The notes: generated by a model from the sequence alone, not told the origin. A stretch of 64,000 bases of DNA from Cephalopachus bancanus (GCA_027257055.1 JAPVLO010000998.1:1-64000), one strand, 5' to 3'; numbered from the stretch's first letter, positions 33,583-46,194 are shown. Made by a program: numbers and translations.

Positions 33583-33860
33583 GTGAGGATACGGGGGACT
33601 GGGGCGCCTCTAAAGGGGGAGGGGCCGAAGGGGCTGACAACTGAGGAGACCCGGGGCTCAGGGGACGTAGCTGGAGCTGAAGGCGCCGCGGCGGGGCGGG
33701 GGCGGCCAGGAGATGGTGGGGGAGGGGGGCGACCTGGGGAGCTGGGAGAGGGAGAGAGCGGGCGGGTGGGAGTTGGGGGCTCCCTGCCCTGCGCTCTCTT
33801 CGAGCGGCGGCCCGCGCGGGGCTGGCCCGCCTCCACTCTCCAGGCGGCGTTCTGGGCAGT

Positions 33861-35232
33861 GATGTGGTCCCCTGTTAACCCTCTGCCCGCCGGCGCTGCT
33901 TGATGCGAAATAACTGCTGGCAAGTGGCTGGGTTTACTTTAAGAGGAGTTTGCATTCATAAACACTGGACCACGTTGCTGCTTGACTGGGGTGTTGCTTC
34001 CAAACCTATACGTGTTTAGGTTTTAATTGAAGTTTTTTAAAAAAATGTAAAACTCTTTGAATTTGTATTCGGTTTCTCCAGGCTGTACCTCCCGCCTCTC
34101 CCTGTCCCCGAGGTATACTTTGAAACGCGTTTAAGTGTTAAGAGGGCTTGTAGTATATTTAGCTGCTGAGGGCAGAGGTTTGTGTAATGGTTGTTGGTCT
34201 GGACAGGTCTTTTGTCCAGAGAGAGCCCCAGGGTTAAATCTTGTTAGGCCTAGGTCGAGGCAGTTTCTACTCTTTCGGAAAAGTTTAGTTCCATGCCATT
34301 TCTCAATTTAAAAAAAAAAAAGGATTTCAAAATATTTTAGCCTGTCCTGTCTGAGAGATGAAGTAGGGTGTAGTACAGGTCCAGAGAGAGGTCAGCTTTT
34401 CAAATTCCTAGTCCCAGTCCTCTTTGCATTATATTACAGTTATTTCTCCCTAGAAAGTATTTCATTTTAGGGGGCCTGGTCTACCTTGCTGACTTTGGCC
34501 GTTCTCTTGCATAAAATATCTCCTTTCCCAGAAAGTCATATCTTTGACAACCTTTCAAAAAAGAGTACTAGGGCTGTGTGTGTGTGGGGGGGGAGAATTT
34601 CTTGAAAATACAGCACTGGAAGGGATTCTCTGCTGTCTTCACGTTGAAATTAAAATTAGATTTTTTTCATGTTTTTGAAAGGCAGTATTACTTTGTAGTG
34701 TCCAGGTTTTGATATTATACTTGAATCACTGAAATTTATTGTCTTTTGCACTGTGTTTCTGGGAACGGAGCTATTTTGAGAAATGGTTAACTTGTCACAT
34801 GCCATTACTGTTTTAAAAGTCTTATAAGTTTTTTTTTAAAAGAAATGAAGATAAAATTAATGACCAGAATTATATTGCAGAAAGTGCTGAGTGATGGAAT
34901 AAAACATAAAACTGGAAAAATGCCGTTATAGTAAACCTGACTTTGTAGTAAAAAAACTTATCTGTGTAATTGGGAGTAAATAAACAAGATTTTTTACTGA
35001 TCACACATTGCAAAATACTTATATAACCCTAGTCAAATTGCAAAGCATTTCTGTTATTGAAGTGGCCTGGGTAAACAAGTTTTAGTGCATATGTCAGAAG
35101 CTTTTTTCCAGCTGTGTGGGTGGGGTTGCTTTATTTTGTTTTGTTTTTTAAATAACAGCAACCAGAATGACAATCTCCTGACCCTATTTTCATTAGCTGA
35201 TCAATATCAGCTTAAATCTCTAAGCAGAAAAT

Positions 35233-35291
<59 letters not shown>

Positions 35292-35918
35292 TTCTGTTAA
35301 TGAAACAGTCAATTTTGTTTATTGTTCTTTGGCTGCTTGCTTTTGTAGTTTTTAGATTTCTTTTTTGATGTTGAAAAATTATTACATCTCTTCCAAGTTT
35401 TTGATTACATGCTCAATGCATAATAATTAAATCAGAAAACGTATTTTCTTTCTTCATTTCTCCCTTTGCACCTTTATATAAAAAGGAAAAGATCGTAGAT
35501 ATGATGTGAATTTTTCTCAGTAGCCTGTTGCATTTTGGGAAACGAGGTCCATGAATGGGGGAACATAAGGTAGAAATGTACTGTGCTCAGTGAAAAGAAA
35601 GAAATAATTTTTAGCTTAGAATTCCTTGCTGATTGTCATACCTTCTTTCCTTAGAGCATGTTGGGGACCAGGGACATCAGACCTATTTCTTTGAGTTTTT
35701 TTTTTTCTACTTTGTATCGAGTACTGGTTAGTAAGCTTTTCTACAATTCTTATTAGTTCTAGCTTCACATGTATCTACAGAAGATTTTAAAAAATAAGTA
35801 TTTCACTCTTCCTTCTAAGCTTCATTTGAGTTAATCCTAGTTAGGGTTAATAACAATGCTCCGTCATGTTAATTGTGCTGGTGGCCCTTCAGTGTCTTTC
35901 ATGGGACCTGGTTCTGTA
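33861..35918. other. Alu-free start of intron 1
   Basis: Two kilobases with no SINE or clear LINE. Contains a GT repeat at 35236 and a G-run at 34585. It may hold regulatory sequence, but I see no specific motif. Confidence 0.5.
35236..35290. repeat. (GT)n microsatellite, long
   Basis: About 27 pure GT units, the longest in the window. Confidence 0.97.
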
Positions 35919-35919
35919 T

Positions 35920-36198
35920 TTTTCTTTTTTTCTTTTTTTTTTTTTGAGTTGGAGTCTCACTCTGTCGCCCAGACTGGAGTGCAGTGGCTGCTCCCAGCCA
36001 CTGCAGCCTCGACCTGCTGGGCTCCGGCGATCCTTCCGCCTCAGCCTTCCAAGTAGCTGGAACTACAGGCGCGCGTAGTACGCCCGGCCAATTTTTTGAT
36101 TTTTATTGTAGAGATGAGGTCTCACCAAGTTGCCCAGGCAATCCACTCACTTCGGCCTCCCAAAGCACGGGATTACAGGCTGAGCCACCAAACCCGGC
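35920..36198 (-). mobile_element. Alu T1
   Basis: First Alu of intron 1; deletion of the core (GTTGCCCAGGCAATCCAC). Target repeat CTGTATTTTTC. Confidence 0.93.
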
Positions 36199-36749
36199 CT
36201 GTATTTTTCAGTTGTTGGTGCTGCATTAGAAGATTAAAATATGGTTTATACTATCTAAGATTGACGTTGAATAGCTCTAATGTGATTTTTTGTGTGTGTG
36301 CCTGGATTGATACTTCTTCATATTCTATCATTTTTCACTAATTCTACTTGCCACTGGCAAGTAGAAGTGGGTGGGTAGGTGATTCATGAAGCTTTAGGCT
36401 GTATCTTTCTTGTTTATGGATTGTACTAACAATTTTGAGGAACACTTTTAAAACTGGATGTTTTAATTTGTGATGCTGAAAGACTAGTTAGGGGAAGAGA
36501 TTTAGTATTTGATTTACAAGTCAGTATTCAAGCCAAAGATGAATGCATTTGTCGTGAGTGTAGTTTTTTTCCTCCCTTGATTCTGGTATTCTTCTTAGCA
36601 GAGAACTCTTTTTTGTGCTATTATGTACAATTTGTTATGGATGGAGAATGTAGTAGAAGGCAAAGGAGGGAACACTTTGAGGTTGTAAGGCTGTCATTGG
36701 AGAAAAAAATTTCTTTTCAGAGAATTTTCACATATATAAATTACAGTTT
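36199..36749. other. No recognised element; small hairpin
   Basis: Holds a perfect inverted repeat at 36342-36366 (arms TTCTACTTGCC / GGCAAGTAGAA, 3-base loop). Otherwise nothing. Confidence 0.5.
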
Positions 36750-37440
<691 letters not shown>

Positions 37441-37630
37441 AACATAGCAAGACCTTGTCGCAAAAAAAAAAAACCTAGCAGTGCGTGTGGTCCCAGCTAC
37501 TTGGGATGCTGAGGTGGAAGGATTGCTTGAACCCAGGAGATTGAGAGTGTGGTGAGCTGTGTGTGTGCCTCTGCACTCCAGTTTGGTCCCTAGGGTGAGA
37601 CCTTGACTGGAAAAAAATTAAAAAAAAAAT
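37441..37630 (+). mobile_element. Alu-like fragment, opposite strand
   Basis: A right arm with short left remnant (AACATAGCAAGACC), tail to tail with the previous Alu. Confidence 0.75.
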
Positions 37631-38345
37631 AATTCAGCAGTTGAAATATAGTTAACATTTTGAAAAGAAATTTCAGTCTTCATATTTTTTTTAATGTAAT
37701 AGACTTGCATCCCCAACCTGAATTTTCTCTATTTCTTAGGAATTAAGAAGTAGGTACTTCTGTATTCTTAGAACTCTGGTTTTGTTGTCATTTTGAAATG
37801 GTATTCTCTTGGCTTAGTTTTTTGCATTCCAGTGCTCCCACCTCCTCAAGCAGTCCACTAAGAGAAGAGAATAATATATTTTATGGATGTTTAGTGAAAG
37901 ACTTTTGTGACTCTCTGCTATGGATGACTTTCTTTTAAGGCAATAGCAATAGGGATTTTCCACAGTGCTAAATGGTGGTTGATCTTCAAAAACTAAAATG
38001 TAGCACTCAATCAACCTTGATTTAATGTAGGGTGTGACATCTTGGGAGTGTTTAATTCCAAAACCAGTAAAAATTGAATCCTTGATTAGTGGAAGCTCTC
38101 TTTGGTGTTGACCTTCCCCCATCCTCCGAACTATAAGATTTATTTAAAGTGTTGATTTTCTGGTGATACAGTACTGTAAAGAGGTGCAAAGGTAACATTT
38201 CTGTCAATGCCACCCAGTGTTTCTGTAGCTGATTTTAACAATAAAAGAACCCATAAAAGAACCTTCCTTTTGAAATGGAAGTCTTGAGTTCAGTGGAGTC
38301 TGGGCTCACTACCCACAGCTAATGATAGGCCCTGCTTGTAGAGCC
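37631..38345. other. No recognised element
   Basis: Moderately AT-rich intronic DNA. Short open frames have no supporting splice sites or family features. Confidence 0.5.
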
Positions 38346-38932
38346 ATCTGTTTTTTTTTGTTTGTTTGTTTTTTTAAGATAAAACAAGTCAAACTTATTA
38401 GGGTTGTCCACAGTCAGCAATGGTGATCTTCTTGCTGGTCTTGCCATTCTTGGACCCAAAGCCCTCCATGGCTTGTACAACATTCATGCCCTCTTTCACC
38501 TTGCCAAAAACCACATGCTTGCCATCCAACCATTCAGTCTTAAGTAGTGCAGATGAAAAACTGGGAACCATTTGTGTTGGGTCCAGCATTTGCCATGGAC
38601 AAGATACTGTGACCTGTATGCTTCAAGATGAAGTTCTCATCATCAAATTTCTCCCCATAGATGGACTTGCCGCCAGTGCCATTATGGCGTGTAAAGTCAC
38701 CACCCTGGCACATAAACCCTGGAGTAATTCTGTGAAAGCAGGAATCCTTTAACCTAATCCTTTCTCTCCAGTGCTCAGAGCACGAAAGTTTTCTGCTGTC
38801 TTTGGAACTTTGTCTGCAAACAGCTCTAAGGAGACACGGCCCAAGGGCTTGCCGTCGATGGTGATGTCGAAGAAGATGGTGGGGTTGACCATGGCTGATG
38901 GGAAGAGGCTCAAGGCAGTGGCGTCTGCAAAG
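38346..38932 (-). pseudogene. PPIA: PPIA (cyclophilin A) processed pseudogene
   Basis: PPIA is the abundant cytosolic peptidyl-prolyl isomerase. The copy is intronless and runs on the minus strand from a 5' UTR (GCAGACGCCACTGCC near 38925) through ATG at 38892 and MVNPT to a stop at 38398-38400. It has at least two frameshifts: one base lost in GAAAGGATTAGG (near 38755) and one gained in CTGCACTACTTAAG (near 38545). The C-terminus reads DCGQP, not DCGQLE. An A-tail (38351-38376, broken by C) follows a very short 3' UTR ending TTTTATCTT, so the source RNA used a proximal poly(A) site. It lies antisense to ARNT. Confidence 0.92.
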
Positions 38933-38936
38933 CCTG

Positions 38937-39228
38937 TTTTTGTTTTTGTTTTTTGAGTTGGAGTCTCACTCTGTCGCCCAGACTGGAGTGCAGTGGCCGC
39001 TCCCGGCCACCGCAGCCTCGACCTGCTGGGCTACGGCGATTCTTCCGCCTTAGCCTTCCAAGTAGCCGGAATTACAGGCATGCGCTACCACGCCCGGCTG
39101 ATTTTTTGATTTATTGTAGAGATGAGGTCTCGCTGCCCAGGCGGGTCTCGAACCCGCGGGCTCAGGCAGCCCACTCACCTCAGCCTCCCAAAGGCATAGG
39201 ATTACAGGCTGAGCCACGGAGCCTGGCT
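38937..39228 (-). mobile_element. Alu T2
   Basis: Inserted at the 5' end of the PPIA copy; intact GCGGG/CCCGC core. Confidence 0.95.
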
Positions 39229-39373
39229 TGTTTTCTCTTTTTCATACTTTTTTTTGGTATGGGAAGAGAAGGGAGTAGAAATAGATAGATACATTTAATT
39301 TACTATCCTTACTCATTAGTTAACATAGTTTCAAATTTTAGAGGTAACTTTACCTTTTCATCTTGCCATCCTT

Positions 39374-39673
39374 TTTTTCTTTTTTTTTTTTTTTTTGAGT
39401 TGCAGTCTCACTCTGTCACCCAGGCTGGGGTGCAGTGCATGCTCCTGGTCACCGCAGCCTTGACCTGCTGGGCTCCAGCGATCCTTCTGCCTCAGCCTTC
39501 CAAGTAGCTGGAACTGCAGGCGTGTGCTACGACGCCCGGCTAATTTTTGATTTTATTTTAGAGACGAGGTCTCGCCAAGTTACCCAGTCAGGTCTCGAAC
39601 CTGTGGGCTCATGCAATCCACTCACCTCAGCCTCCCAAATCACTGGGATTGCAGACTGAGCCACCGAGCCTGG
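39374..39673 (-). mobile_element. Alu T1
   Basis: Perfect target repeat CTTGCCATCCTT (39362-39373 and 39674-39685). Confidence 0.96.
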
Positions 39674-39783
39674 CTTGCCATCCTTATTTAGACCTTTATC
39701 ACCTCATTTTTGATTAGTTTAATTAATTTGTCACTGTACTTCTGTTACTTCATACTTTAAATCTGTCAGATTAAACATTTCTT

Positions 39784-40060
39784 TTTCTTTTTTTTTTTTT
39801 TGAGGTGGTTCTTTCACCTAGGTTGGAGTGTAATCATAGCTTCTACACTGTAACTTCAAACTCCAGGGCTAAAATGATCCTCCCACCTCAGTCTCCCCAG
39901 TAACTAGGACTACAGGCATGTGCCACCATGCCTGGCTAATTTTTAAAATTTTGTGTAGGAACAGGGTCTCACTTTGTTGCCCAGGCTGGTCTTGAACTCC
40001 TGACCTCAAGTGATCCTCTTTCCTCAGCCTCCCAAAGGGCATGAGCCACCATGCCTGGCC
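39784..40060 (-). mobile_element. Alu, J-like
   Basis: Old dimer lacking part of the left-arm head (CCCAAAGGGCATGAGCC). Target repeat CAGATTAA. Confidence 0.87.
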
Positions 40061-40185
40061 CAGATTAATCTTAATTTACATCTTCTTGTCACTCTGACTT
40101 TGAAGGTATATATTTTTCTTTAGGTTTATTGAATCAGATCCAAGATTTTCATCCTGGCATTCCAGGCTTTCTCTCAGTTGGGTAG

Positions 40186-40466
40186 CTTTTTTTTTTTTTC
40201 TTTGAGTAGGAATCTCACTCTCTCACCCTGGCTGGAGTGCAGTGGTATACTCATAGCTATTGCAGTGTCGACCTGCTGGACTCAGGCAACCCTTCCGCCT
40301 CAGCTTCCCAAGTAGCTGGAACTACAGGTGTGCATCGCCTTGCTTGGCTAATTTTTTCATTTATTGTAGATACAAGGTCTCGCCATATTGCCCAGGCTGG
40401 TCTCGAACCCTTGGGCTCAGGCAGTCCTCTCACTCTCACCTCGGCCTCCCAAAGTGTTGGGATAAC
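40186..40466 (-). mobile_element. Alu, older T, head truncated
   Basis: Ends at AAAGTGTTGGGATAAC without the head. Confidence 0.88.
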
Positions 40467-40513
40467 ATCTCATTTTTTATAGGCCTATTTCCCTACAGCT
40501 CTTCACAGCTATA

Positions 40514-41016
40514 GTCAGGCGCCACATAATGACATTCTGGTAATGAAGGACTGAATCTTTGATGGTGGTCCCCTAAAATTGTAATGGAGCTGAAAAACTC
40601 CTATTGCCTAGTGATACTGTAGCCATTGTAAGGTCTTAGCACAATGCATTTCCTTTTATTTGTAGAGATAGGGTGTTGCTATGCTGCTGAGGCTTTTCTT
40701 GAACTTCTGGCCTCAAACGATCCTTCTGTCTCAGCCTCCCAAAGTGCTGGGATTATAGGTGTTAGCCACTGTGTCCAGCCTGCATTACCTTTTCTATGTT
40801 TAGATACATAAATATCCCATAGCCTACAGCATTCAGTACAGTAACATGCTGTACAGGTTTGTAGCCTGGGAGCAGTAGGCTATACCATACAGCCTGGTGT
40901 ATGTAGGCTGTACATCTAGGTTTCTGTACGTACACTATGTGATTCTTGAACAACATCGAAATTGACTAATGACACAATTCTCACAACGTACATCTGTTGT
41001 TAAGTGATCACAACTG
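40514..41016. mobile_element. Tigger-type DNA transposon
   Basis: Ends GTCAGGCGCCACATAATGAC and (inverted) CAGTTGTGATCACTTAAC, with 'ctgtacaggtttgtagcctg' and 'gctataccatacagcctgg' inside, as in the short pogo-like Tigger family. No transposase left. Confidence 0.7.
40656..40780 (-). mobile_element. Alu-like monomer
   Basis: Inserted in the Tigger; target repeat TGCATTTCCTTTT / TGCATTACCTTTT. Confidence 0.8.
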
Positions 41017-41317
41017 TATTTTCATATCTCCCTTAGGATTTCCTCATGTCCTTTTATCTATGTGGAACACCTTTTTCCTTTCCTTTCCTTTCTATGAGGC
41101 CCAGCTTGACTTACATTTTTGAAACTTCCCGACTGGCTGGTTGCTTGCCTTGTTTCCTGTAGTTTTCCCCTCTTTTGGAGCATCTTCTCTGCAAGGTCTG
41201 CAGTTCCAGACCTTGGTTTAAACTGGCCTCAGAATTACCTTTTCTCCTAATTCCCCTCAACTCTTATATCCTTTATAAGGCTGTTATTAAAAGTATGAAC
41301 TTTTAAAAATTTGTTAG
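41017..41317. other. No recognised element
   Basis: Pyrimidine-rich, includes three CTTTC units at 41078; nothing else. Confidence 0.45.
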
Positions 41318-41472
41318 TTAATTTTTTTGAGTCAGGGTCTCTCTGTTGCTCAGGCTAGAGAGCAGTGGTATGATCATAGCTCACTGCAGCCTCAACCTCG
41401 ACTCGAGTAGATCCTTCTATCTCAGCCTCCCAAGTTGCTAGGATTACAGGCATGCACCACCACACCTGGCCA
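41318..41472 (-). mobile_element. Alu-like right arm
   Basis: Old arm; target repeat AAGTATGAACTTTT / AAATATGAACTTTT. Confidence 0.8.
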
Positions 41473-41734
41473 AATATGAACTTTTTTTTAATGGAAAAAA
41501 GTAGTTTATTCTTAGGAAAGTAGCATGTACTCACTATTTGAGATTTGTTATACTCACCTTACTAATGATGGAGAACTGTACATTAAACTAACAGTGATAA
41601 TCATTTTATATCTAGAAAATTACCAAAATTAGAAGGATCGCTAAAATGCATTGCCAGTTGAGATATGGATAAATCGATGCTGTGGATGAGGCTCTTACTT
41701 GGTATAACCTCCTTGGAGGTAATGGGCAAAGTTT

Positions 41735-42040
41735 TATTTTATTTATTTATTTATTTATTTTTTTGAGTTGGAGTCTCACTCTGTTGCCCAGACTGGAGCG
41801 TAGTGGCCGCACCCGGCCACCGCAGCCTCGACCTGCTGGGCTCCGGCGATCCTTCCGCCTCAGCCTTCCAAATAGCTGGAACTACAGACGTGCGCTACCA
41901 CGCCTGGCTCATTTTGATTTGTTGTAGAGATGAGGTCTCACCAGGTTGCCCAGGCGGGTCTCGAACCCGCGGGCTCAGGCAATCCACTCACCTCAGCTTC
42001 TCAAAGGCGTGGGATTGCAGGCTGAGCCACTGAGCCCGAC
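41735..42040 (-). mobile_element. Alu T
   Basis: Core GCGGG/CCCGC intact; (ATTT)n tail. Target repeat GGGCAAAGTTTTA / GGGCACAGTTTTA. Confidence 0.95.
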
Positions 42041-42312
42041 TTGGGCACAGTTTTAAATATGCCTATCCTTAGATCCAGAGAGTCATTTTCATTTGTTAGT
42101 ATAGGAAATACTGGCACCTGTGTGTAAAGATACACAAGAATATTCATTGAAACATTATTTATGATATTGATAGTTTAATTGTCATAAACATACATCTATA
42201 CCATGAAGCACTCTGTAACTAGTAAAAAGAACGAGCAACACCAGTATTTATTGTCTTGACACCCTCTCTAGGACATATTACTACATGAAAGAAAGGAGGG
42301 TCAGAATAAGTA

Positions 42313-42612
42313 CAGGTGCTTCTTGACTTATGATGGGGTTGTGTCCAGATAAACCCATCGATGTTGAAAACATCATAGGTGAAAAAGGCATTGAATATAC
42401 TTAACCTACTGAACATCATAGCGTAGCCTAGCCGCCCATAAACATGCTCAGAATTCTTACGTTAGTCTACAGTGGACAAAATAATCTAATACAAATTCTA
42501 CTTTATAATAAAGTGTTGAATATTATGTATTTTCCTGAATACTATGCATTACAAGAAAATTGTGATGATTTCCCACCATCATAAAATGCAAAAATTACTG
42601 TAATTTGGGAAC
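42313..42612. mobile_element. Second Tigger-type element
   Basis: TA, then CAGGTGCTTCTTGACTTATG, 'aacctactgaacatcatagcg' and 'tataataaagtgttgaat'. The other end (GGGAACTGTCTG) is decayed. Confidence 0.7.
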
Positions 42613-42704
42613 TGTCTGTGTAGTATATTCTTTTTTCTCTTTTTTGGTAAAAATTGTGAAAACCCTATATGGTGTATAAGTGTAAGTGTATAGAAAGAAT
42701 TCTG

Positions 42705-43012
42705 AGCCGGGCTCGGTGGCTCAGCCTTAATCCCGCACTTTGGGAGGCTGAGGTGAGTGGATTGCCTGAGCCCGCGGGTTTGAGACCCACCTGGGCAACT
42801 TGGCGAGACCTTATCTCTACAATAAATAAAAAAAATTAGCCGGGTGTGGTAGCATCCGCCTGTAGTTCTGGCTACTTGGAAGGCTGAGGCGGAAGGAATG
42901 CCGGAGCCCAGCAGGCCACGGCTGTGGTGGCCGGGAGTGGCCACTGCACTCCAGTCTGGGTGACAGAGTGAGACTCCAACTCAAAAAAAAAGAAAGAAAG
43001 AAAGAAAGAAAG
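42705..43012 (+). mobile_element. Alu T1
   Basis: (AAAG)n tail; target repeat AAAGAATTCTG / AAAGAGTTCTG. Confidence 0.94.
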
Positions 43013-43264
43013 AGTTCTGGAAGGATTCATATCAAAATATTTACAGTGGTTACCCATAGGAGGAAAAGTGGAATTGGGGTATGTGTGTGTGGAAGATTTT
43101 ACTTTTGACTGTTTGCCTCTATATTGTTTGCATTTTTTTAGTGACCTCTACATTTGATTGTCTATCTTGTGTTTTAATATATTACTTTTGTAATGAAAAA
43201 TTAATGACAAAATCAGTCAAAATTTTAGTGTTTTATATATTTTTATGAAGCTATTACTTAAGAT

Positions 43265-43475
43265 GTAGTTATGGTGTGCTGGGCCCTCTGTCGAGCAGTT
43301 TTTATAATGCATTATCTAATTTAATCCTCCCAAAAGGTAGGTCCTTTTAGTAGCAATGTTTCACATAAATTTAAGAGATTAAGTAACTTGCCCAAGGTCA
43401 TCTAACTGGTAAATAGTAACCTTGGGGTTGGAATCCAAATTTACCTAACATTAGAGTTTGGGTTATATTCTCTCA
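43265..43475 (-). mobile_element. MIR
   Basis: 'gcattatctaatttaatcctc', 'taagtaacttgcccaaggtc' and 'ggttggaatccaaat' give the MIR core in antisense. Confidence 0.8.
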
Positions 43476-43802
<327 letters not shown>

Positions 43803-43959
43803 CGAGATCATGCATCTTCTGGTCATAAAAATAATACATAATTGATGTAAAAGACAAAATAATATGGATATATATAAAATCAAATGCAGATGTCTCTAAA
43901 TGCCATCTCAGAGATAATCACTATTAATAGTGTGTAACATTTGCTCACTCCTTTCTAGC

Positions 43960-44440
43960 CATTATATCATCCTCAGTATTTCTAAAACTTAACAAGCATG
44001 CTGTCACCTCAGAGTGTTTGCAGTTTGCTTAGAATGCATTTCCACAAGCTGTTTGCATGGTTTATTCCCTTACCTCCTTTTGTTTTTTCCTTAGATGTTA
44101 CCTTTTTTAGTGAGGCCTTTCTTTCATTATCTAAAATTGAAAACTTCTACCCTTGAACTTGTCTGTACTTTGGATTTGGCTTCTCCTAGCTATTTTTTCT
44201 CCACATTTGTCACTGTTAACATACTACTAGGTTAAACAATATGAAATTACCAGTATGTGTCCATCTTAACTTATAAAAAGGCAGTTTTCATATTGTCAAC
44301 CTAATTTATATTTTGATTATTTCTCTTGTATATTTTCTTTCCCATTAATGTGTAAGATTCAAAGGGGTTAGGGTTTTTGTATGTTCTATTTATCTCTAGA
44401 ACCTGGAACAGTGCCTGGCATATCGTAGGCATGAGTTCTA
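43960..44440 (+). mobile_element. L2 3' end
   Basis: 'atgttacctttttta', 'gaggcctttctttc', 'agaacctggaacagtgcctggc', 'atcgtaggcatgag' follow the L2 end in order. Confidence 0.7.
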
Positions 44441-44577
44441 GACTTTTGTTATGCAATAAGATGAAAGGATTATATGTTTTCTATAACTTTTTCCCTATAA
44501 TCACATATAGTGGGTATAACTTTCCATTTCAGTTATACAGAACTACTTCAGATTTTTAAAGTGTATGTAGATTGTAT

Positions 44578-45473
44578 ACGAGGGGAACTAAAAAAAGTAA
44601 TTTATAAAAAGTTGTATATTTATTCTTTTTTTTGTTTTTTTGAGTTGGAGTCTCACTTTGTCACCTAGGCTGGAGTGCGGTAGCACATTCAAGGCCACCC
44701 TAGTGTCGACCTGCTGGGTTCCAGCGATCCTTCTGCCTCAGCCTTCCAAGTAACCGGAACTACAGGCACGTACTACCATGCCCGGCTAATTCTTCTTTTT
44801 TATTGTAGAGATGAGGTCTTGTCAAGTTGCCCCAGTTGATCTCAAACCTGCGGGCGCAGGCAATCCACTCGCCTCACAGCCTCCCAAAGTACTGGGATTA
44901 CAGGCTAAGACACCGAGCCCAGCCTGTGTATTTATTCTTAAATGTTTAAAACTTCAGTCACCTTCAAAGTACTCCTCATTTGTTGCAATACACCTGCCTA
45001 GATGCTTTTTCCACTGCTCAAAACAGTTTTTGAACTTGTTAATTTTGATGCCTTTTAGTACTTCTGCTGTTTTTTGTTTCATGTCTTCCACGTCAGCAAA
45101 TCGTTTCCCTTTGAGGACATTTTCATCTGGGGAAACAAGAAAAAGTCACTCATGATGACGTGGGGTGATTAGGGAGGGTGGGGCATGGGGGTCATGCTGT
45201 TTTTGGTCAAAAACTGTTGGTTACTCAGCCCACTGTGGGCAGGTGGGCTTATAAATCACCCATCATGAAATGGGCAAATACATTGAAAGAATCTTCTGCC
45301 TCCCTCCCCCAAATGCACTGAAGCTGAACCCAATCTCTCACAACAATGCTAGCTGGTACACTGATGCTGATGGGTTCCTAGAATACTAACCTAGCAGGGA
45401 AAAAACCTATACTATAAGGGGCCCACCCTCCAAAAAATAACATAATTCTGTTTTTTGGGGGGGGATCCCTCGT
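44578..45473 (-). mobile_element. Mariner element with transposase remnant
   Basis: Terminal inverted repeats ACGAGGGGAACTAAAAA and ACGAGGGATCCCC bound it. On the minus strand a transposase C-terminus is readable: HPP-stop-SPH, SDFFLFPQM, then LKGKRF.., ..EQWKKHL.RCI and EEYFEGD-stop. This matches the mariner D,D34D family. The last catalytic Asp (SPD) is His here and the Tyr before it is a stop. Dead. Without the Alu it is about 600 bases. Confidence 0.85.
44625..44923 (-). mobile_element. Alu T1
   Basis: Inserted near the mariner end; target repeat TGTATATTTATTCTT / TGTGTATTTATTCTT. Confidence 0.94.
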
Positions 45474-45486
45474 GTGTGTGTGTGAG

Positions 45487-45777
45487 GTTTTTTTTTTTTT
45501 TTCAGACAGGATCTTGCTGTGTTGCCCAGGCTGGAGTGCAGTGGTATAATTATAGTTCACTGTAGCCTTGAACTCCTGGACTCAAGCAGTCCTTCTGCCT
45601 CAGCCTTCTGAATAGCTAGGGCTACAGGTGCATGCTGCCATGCTTTTAAAAAAAAATTGTACAGCCAGGGTCTCATTGTGTGTTCAAGCTGGTTTTGCAC
45701 TCCTAGCCTCAACTGATTCTTTTGCCTCGGCCTCCCAAAATGATGGGATTACAGGCACGAGCCACCATGCCCAGCCT
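45487..45777 (-). mobile_element. Alu, J-like
   Basis: Old dimer beside the mariner; T-run of 14. Confidence 0.87.
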
Positions 45778-46120
45778 TGACTTAGATTTTTAAAATATAT
45801 TTTAAAACTTTTTTTATTGTGGCAAAATGCATATAACAAAATTTATCATCTTAACCATTGTAAGTGTACAGTTCATTGTTATTAAGTACATTTACATTGT
45901 TGTGCAAGCATCACCACCATCCATCTCTAGAATGTTTTTCACCTTACAAAACTGAAACTCTATCCATTAAACAATAACTCCCCATTTACTTGTCCTCCTA
46001 GCCTCTAGCAACCATTATTATACTTTCTATCTCTATGAATATGGCTAACTATGGGTTCCTCATGTAAGTGTTTGTCCTTTTGGTGATTAGCTGATTTCAC
46101 TTAGCATAATATATATATAT

Positions 46121-46194
46121 TTTTTAGAAAGCAGGATTTATTGAGGGGACAGAAACGCTCCCACAGTGGGAGGGAACCTGAAGGGAGTGCCCAA
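46121..46194 (-). mobile_element. Mini-retroposon family A, copy 3
   Basis: Minus strand: GGGCACTCCCTTCAGG, CCCACTGTGGGAGC, CTCAATAAATCCTGC, then TTTCTAAAAAA. Flanks ATATATTTTTT / ATATCTTTTT. It abuts an old Alu arm. Confidence 0.75.

Larger units (their letters stand above)
33175..33860 (+). promoter_or_regulatory. ARNT: ARNT CpG-island promoter
   Basis: A sharp rise in G+C and CpG. In order: a CRE palindrome, GC boxes (GCCCCGCCCC at 33281-33290, GGCCCCGCCCACC near 33347, GCGGGCGGGG at 33361-33370), an ATTGG/CCAAT pair, a YY1-type site and the first exon. No TATA box. Typical of a housekeeping TATA-less promoter; the start point cannot be fixed from sequence. Confidence 0.85.
41490..43220 (+). 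mobile_element. L1 3' part, old, fragmented
   Basis: Pieces at 41490-41734, 42041-42310 and 43013-43220: 'aatattcattgaaacattattt', 'ttacagtggttaccc', 'gcctctatattgtttgc'. A Tigger and two Alus interrupt it. Confidence 0.6.

Noticed and set aside
33180..33923. A 247-codon minus-strand frame and a 209-codon plus-strand frame over the CpG island
   Set aside because: They come from high G+C with few stops; they overlap the ARNT promoter and first exon in other frames, are rich in P/R/G and resemble no family.
38398..38589. A short open frame with a good cyclophilin A C-terminus
   Set aside because: It is part of the frameshifted PPIA retrocopy; the full frame is broken at least twice.
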